The notes below the pieces were generated by a model. The model made no database searches. It had not been told where the DNA came from and saw nothing but the letters and a program-made list of their open reading frames with translations. A stretch of DNA of 64,000 nucleotides from Aliiruegeria sabulilitoris (GTDB taxonomy: Bacteria > Pseudomonadota > Alphaproteobacteria > Rhodobacterales > Rhodobacteraceae). This document shows, piece after piece, positions 61,334 to 64,000 of this stretch. Every line of letters begins with the position of its first letter. Within the stretch, counting starts at the first letter, position 1. Location of the stretch: assembly GCF_001558155.1 (NCBI RefSeq), contig NZ_LOAS01000008.1, positions 216,209 to 280,208 of the forward strand, in the 5' to 3' direction. The position numbers and the translations under genes are program-made.

Positions 61334-62509
61334 ATGTCCGAGACCGAAACGCTCGAAGCCGAAACAAACTTGACCAACTGGCGAACCCACCCCTTCTGCC
61401 GGTGGAGCTTTCACCATGTGGACCATCTGCTTCATGGCCACCTCATTGCCGCCCCGACGCAGCGTGGCCCGGTAGAACAAGCGGGCGCACTCGATCTGGC
61501 GAGCCTCGCGCTGCCCTCCGGCCAGAGCGTCGCCGAGGCACTGGAGAGCGCCTATTCCGATGCGTTCCTGGTCCTGCACCGGGGGAGGATCGTCCATGAA
61601 AGCTATGACGGGCTGATGGCGCCCGAGGACCGGCACATCATCTTCTCGGTCTCGAAATCCGTGACCGGGGCGCTTGCCGGGATCCTCGTGGAAGAAGGCC
61701 GGCTTGACCCCGAAAGACCCGTGACAGACTACATCCCCGAGCTTGCAAACTCCGCCTGGGGCGATGCCACGGTCCGCCACGTGCTCGACATGGTGGTCTC
61801 GATCCGCTTCATCGAGGACTATCTCGACCCGCAGGGCGACGTTTCCCGCTACCGCGTGGCGATGGACTGGAACCCGCCGGGCAATTTCCCCTATGTAGGC
61901 GGGCTGCACAGCTTCCTGCCAACGCTGCCCAAGGATAGCGGCCCGCATGGCGCGGCGTTCCACTACGTCTCGCCCAATTCGGACGTGCTCGGCTGGATTC
62001 TCGAACGCGCGTCCGGATGCAAATTCGCCGATCTGCTGTCGGACAGGATCTGGCGCCCGCTTGGCGCGGAGGCCGATGCCTGGATCACGGTCGACAGGGA
62101 GGGCGGCTCGCGCACGGCAGGTGGCATCTGCACTCGCGCGCGCGATCTTGCCCGTTTCGGCGAGATGATGCGCAACAAGGGCCGGGCGAACGGGCTTCAG
62201 ATCGTGCCGGAGTCGTGGATCAAGGACATCCTGCAGAATGGCGACCGGCAGGCCTGGAGCCGCGGCTCGGGGCTCGACGGGCTTGTGCCCACGGGATCCT
62301 ATCGCAACCAATGGTACCTGTCGGACGCGCATCCCGGCGCGATGATCGCCATCGGTATCCACGGTCAATGGATCTATGTTGATCCGCGGCACGAGGTGAC
62401 GATCATCAAGCTCTCCTCCCAGCCCCTGCCGGAAGACGAGGCGCTCGACACGATCATGCTGGACATGTTCCGGACAATTGCCGGGCATCTCTCCGAAACG
62501 TCTTCATAA
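61334..62509 (+). CDS. Serine hydrolase, beta-lactamase class C fold (NylB-like)
   Basis: A 391-residue cytoplasmic esterase-type protein. It has the SxxK motif in FSVSKSVTG, the Tyr-containing HYVSPNSDVLGWILERASG and RTAGGICTRARDLARFGEMM, with a later GIHGQWIYVDPRHEVTIIKLSSQP. These fit 6-aminohexanoate-dimer-hydrolase/EstB-type members rather than a secreted lactamase; there is no signal peptide. ATG 61334 follows AAGGG; an upstream ATG-type start at 61259 is possible. Lone gene. Confidence 0.9.
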   Translation: MSETETLEAETNLTNWRTHPFCRWSFHHVDHLLHGHLIAAPTQRGPVEQAGALDLASLALPSGQSVAEALESAYSDAFLVLHRGRIVHESYDGLMAPEDRHIIFSVSKSVTGALAGILVEEGRLDPERPVTDYIPELANSAWGDATVRHVLDMVVSIRFIEDYLDPQGDVSRYRVAMDWNPPGNFPYVGGLHSFLPTLPKDSGPHGAAFHYVSPNSDVLGWILERASGCKFADLLSDRIWRPLGAEADAWITVDREGGSRTAGGICTRARDLARFGEMMRNKGRANGLQIVPESWIKDILQNGDRQAWSRGSGLDGLVPTGSYRNQWYLSDAHPGAMIAIGIHGQWIYVDPRHEVTIIKLSSQPLPEDEALDTIMLDMFRTIAGHLSETSS

Positions 62510-62706
62510 GCGGCACTTCGGGCAGGAATGATAACGAGCAAGCTCGGGCGTGACTGCTGCAAGGGCCGAACCGGGCTGGGCGCTCGGTTTACAGGGGCAT
62601 CCCGCAGGCGACCTTGAAGAAATGGGCTGGCGGACAGCCATTGTTTGGGAATCCGTGCTCGGTCAGTGTATGACGCTGGTATCACAGATCAAAACTGGAT
62701 GCCCTC

Positions 62707-63048
62707 GTGTCAGAGACTTTTCTCCGTATCACCGCGACCGAAAACGCCGAGATCGACCGGCCCTCCGCTGACAGGCTCATCGCGGGCTCCCCCGAGTTCA
62801 CGACCTGGAACATCGAAGAACGGGACGGCCTGTATTGCGGGACTTGGCGGTCCACTCCGGGCAAGTGGAAGATCCAGTACGATGAGTGGGAGTATTGCCG
62901 CATTCTGGAAGGTCATTCGATCATTTCGGAAGACGGCGGCAAGGAATTCGAGGTTCGAGCCGGCGACAGCTTTGTCATTCGTCCGGGCTTTTCCGGCACG
63001 TGGGAAGTCATCGAAACGACAACCAAGGAGTACGTCATCCGACTTTGA
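62707..63048 (+). CDS. Cupin-domain protein (EutQ-like)
   Basis: A 113-residue beta-barrel protein: FTTWNIEERDGLYCGTWRSTPGKWKIQYDEWEYCRILEGHSIISEDGGKEFEVRAGDSFVIRPGFSGTWEVIETTTKEYVIRL. This is the Cupin_3/DUF861 pattern (G..W…G.W.v.y.e.E.c.ileG…i..dG…..aGD.f.i..Gf.G.Wev.e). Conserved Glu and Trp replace the usual metal His residues. The start is GTG 62707. Function is unknown; such proteins often bind small ligands in amino-acid or aldehyde metabolism. Confidence 0.85.
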   Translation: MSETFLRITATENAEIDRPSADRLIAGSPEFTTWNIEERDGLYCGTWRSTPGKWKIQYDEWEYCRILEGHSIISEDGGKEFEVRAGDSFVIRPGFSGTWEVIETTTKEYVIRL

Positions 63049-63172
63049 TCGGATCGGCGGATAGCAGGAACGGGTCTGGGCAAATTCGGCCCATTGTCGG
63101 CCTCCGAGCGAATTGCGGTCTCTGCGGGTCAACTGCGCCACATACAGCGTCCCACGGAGGCGGTCTCTTCGA

Positions 63173-63754
63173 TCACTGGGAGATCATTCGGCTCCCGGCT
63201 CGCCTCGCGGAATACTCCGTTGGTGTCATACCGGCCCAGCTCCGGAATGCTCGGCGGAAGCTGTTCACCTCCTGATACCCGAGACAGCCTGCGATCTCCT
63301 GAGCCGAGTAATCGGTTTCGAGCAGCAATGCCTCAGCCCGTTTCATCTGGAAAGACGTAACGATGTCGCGAAACCTGTGGCCTTCCGCGGAAAGACGCCT
63401 CTGAAGCGTTCGTTTCCCAATGCCAAGTCTCTCGGCGATCACCTCTTCCGAGAAATCTCCGACGACACTCAGCAAACGCAGGGTATCCAATACGAGTTCC
63501 GCCGTTCTGCGCGGCGGGTGTTGCCGGATCATCGCCTTCATGTCGCTGAACAGGATTTCATTCCTCGCCTCCCTGGAACGCGGATTCCGCATGAGAAGCA
63601 TATGCTTGGGACTGGAAATCCCGGCTAGCCGGCCACCGTAGCGTATCGGTGCACCGAACACGGCCTTGAGTGAGGTATCGCCCTTTTGCGAGGCCTTGGG
63701 GAGTTCCACCCATTCCGGGTGCCAGGCTCTGACATCTTGAAGCGCCGTCAGCAT
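63173..63754 (-). pseudogene. AraC-family regulator, N-terminally truncated
   Basis: A 193-residue reading frame holding the C-terminal AraC domain (EEVIAERLGIGKRTLQRRLSAEG, then AQEIAGCLGYQEVNSFRRAFRSWAGMTP) and the end of an arabinose-binding-type N-terminal domain (PEWVELPKAS, FGAPIRYGGRLAG). Family members are about 330 residues, so roughly 130-150 residues are missing. Upstream of ATG 63754 the frame stays open, but it runs into the divergent gene at 63826 without a start I can accept. It may be a remnant of a rearrangement, or a short-form regulator of that gene. The DNA-binding part is intact. Confidence 0.6.
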
Positions 63755-63825
63755 GGTCGGAAGTTTGTCGCAAAATGACCGGTCTGTCTCTGATATTGTA
63801 ATAATCGCAACTTGGGAGGTGGCAG

Positions 63826-64000
63826 ATGGCTGTTCATATTCGTCTTGGGGCTGTTGCTCTCGGTTTGTCCGTGGCGGCCCTTTTGTTCACTCCCGCAGAG
63901 GCCCAGTCGGAGTGGGAGTTCAACGTAACGCCCTACGGATGGCTCGCCGGACTTGACGGCGATCTTGGCACATTGCCCGGTGTGCCGTCCGAGGAGGTCT
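63826..64000 (+). CDS. Probable outer-membrane protein, partial
   Basis: The first 58 codons before the window ends. A 26-residue Sec signal (MAVHIRLGAVALGLSVAALLFTPAEA, cleaved after AEA) is followed by QSEWEFNVTPYGWLAGLDGDLGTLPG, the opening of an alphaproteobacterial outer-membrane beta-barrel family. ATG 63826 follows GGGAGGTGGCAG. The rest lies beyond 64000. Confidence 0.75.
   Translation, partial: MAVHIRLGAVALGLSVAALLFTPAEAQSEWEFNVTPYGWLAGLDGDLGTLPGVPSEEV

Overview
The window looks like chromosomal DNA of an alphaproteobacterium of the Rhodobacteraceae (Roseobacter-type). The evidence is high GC, many TRAP transporters, an FNR-type box before feo, an HpsN-like histidinol dehydrogenase paralogue, and a family of GC-rich intergenic repeats of a kind I associate with this family. 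All names come from reading motifs; no database search was run.

Layout. (1) 1-7274, minus strand: a probable xylitol/pentitol utilisation locus with an ABC sugar importer (permease cut by the window edge, two-domain ATPase, binding protein), an AraC regulator, xylulokinase and a xylitol-type dehydrogenase. A clear terminator separates the enzyme pair from the regulator and transporter. (2) 8059-11230: a CPA1 Na+/H+ antiporter fused to a cyclic-nucleotide-binding domain, and a winged-helix regulator. (3) 11468-18272: a DctPQM TRAP importer divergent from pxpBCA (ATP-dependent 5-oxoprolinase), with a perfect 9-bp inverted repeat between them, followed by a convergent HpsN-like dehydrogenase. 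(4) 18510-25033: housekeeping genes ppc, a secreted rhodanese, pnp with a structured leader and strong terminator, and a small ABM-domain protein. (5) 25236-28427: feoA-feoA-feoB-feoC iron(II) uptake behind an FNR-like box and a 12-bp direct repeat. (6) 28509-32169: a PhoX-like secreted protein with a Pho-box-like site, a two-haem periplasmic protein and a small cytochrome c. (7) 32432-37140: a second TRAP system with two tandem, closely related binding proteins. (8) 37243-40108: a UDP-glucuronate-epimerase-like enzyme, a polytopic membrane protein and tRNA-Thr. (9) 40347-42631: an H-NOX nitric-oxide sensor and a hybrid kinase with receiver and HPt domains. (10) 42964-59559: an exopolysaccharide locus holding an RTX protein, initiating sugar transferase, orphan LuxR-type response regulator, Wza exporter, pyruvyltransferase, flippase, FrhB-like protein, polymerase, glycosyltransferases, an Alg13/Alg14-like pair and a chain-length protein whose kinase domain is degenerate. 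(11) 59649-64000: accessory genes, ending in a 5'-truncated AraC gene and the start of a probable outer-membrane protein.

The most interesting points are the H-NOX phosphorelay beside an exopolysaccharide locus with an orphan response regulator, the PhoX-like/two-haem/cytochrome c module, the 5-oxoprolinase-TRAP-HpsN-like cluster with its symmetric operator candidate, and a composite repeat family present four times between genes.
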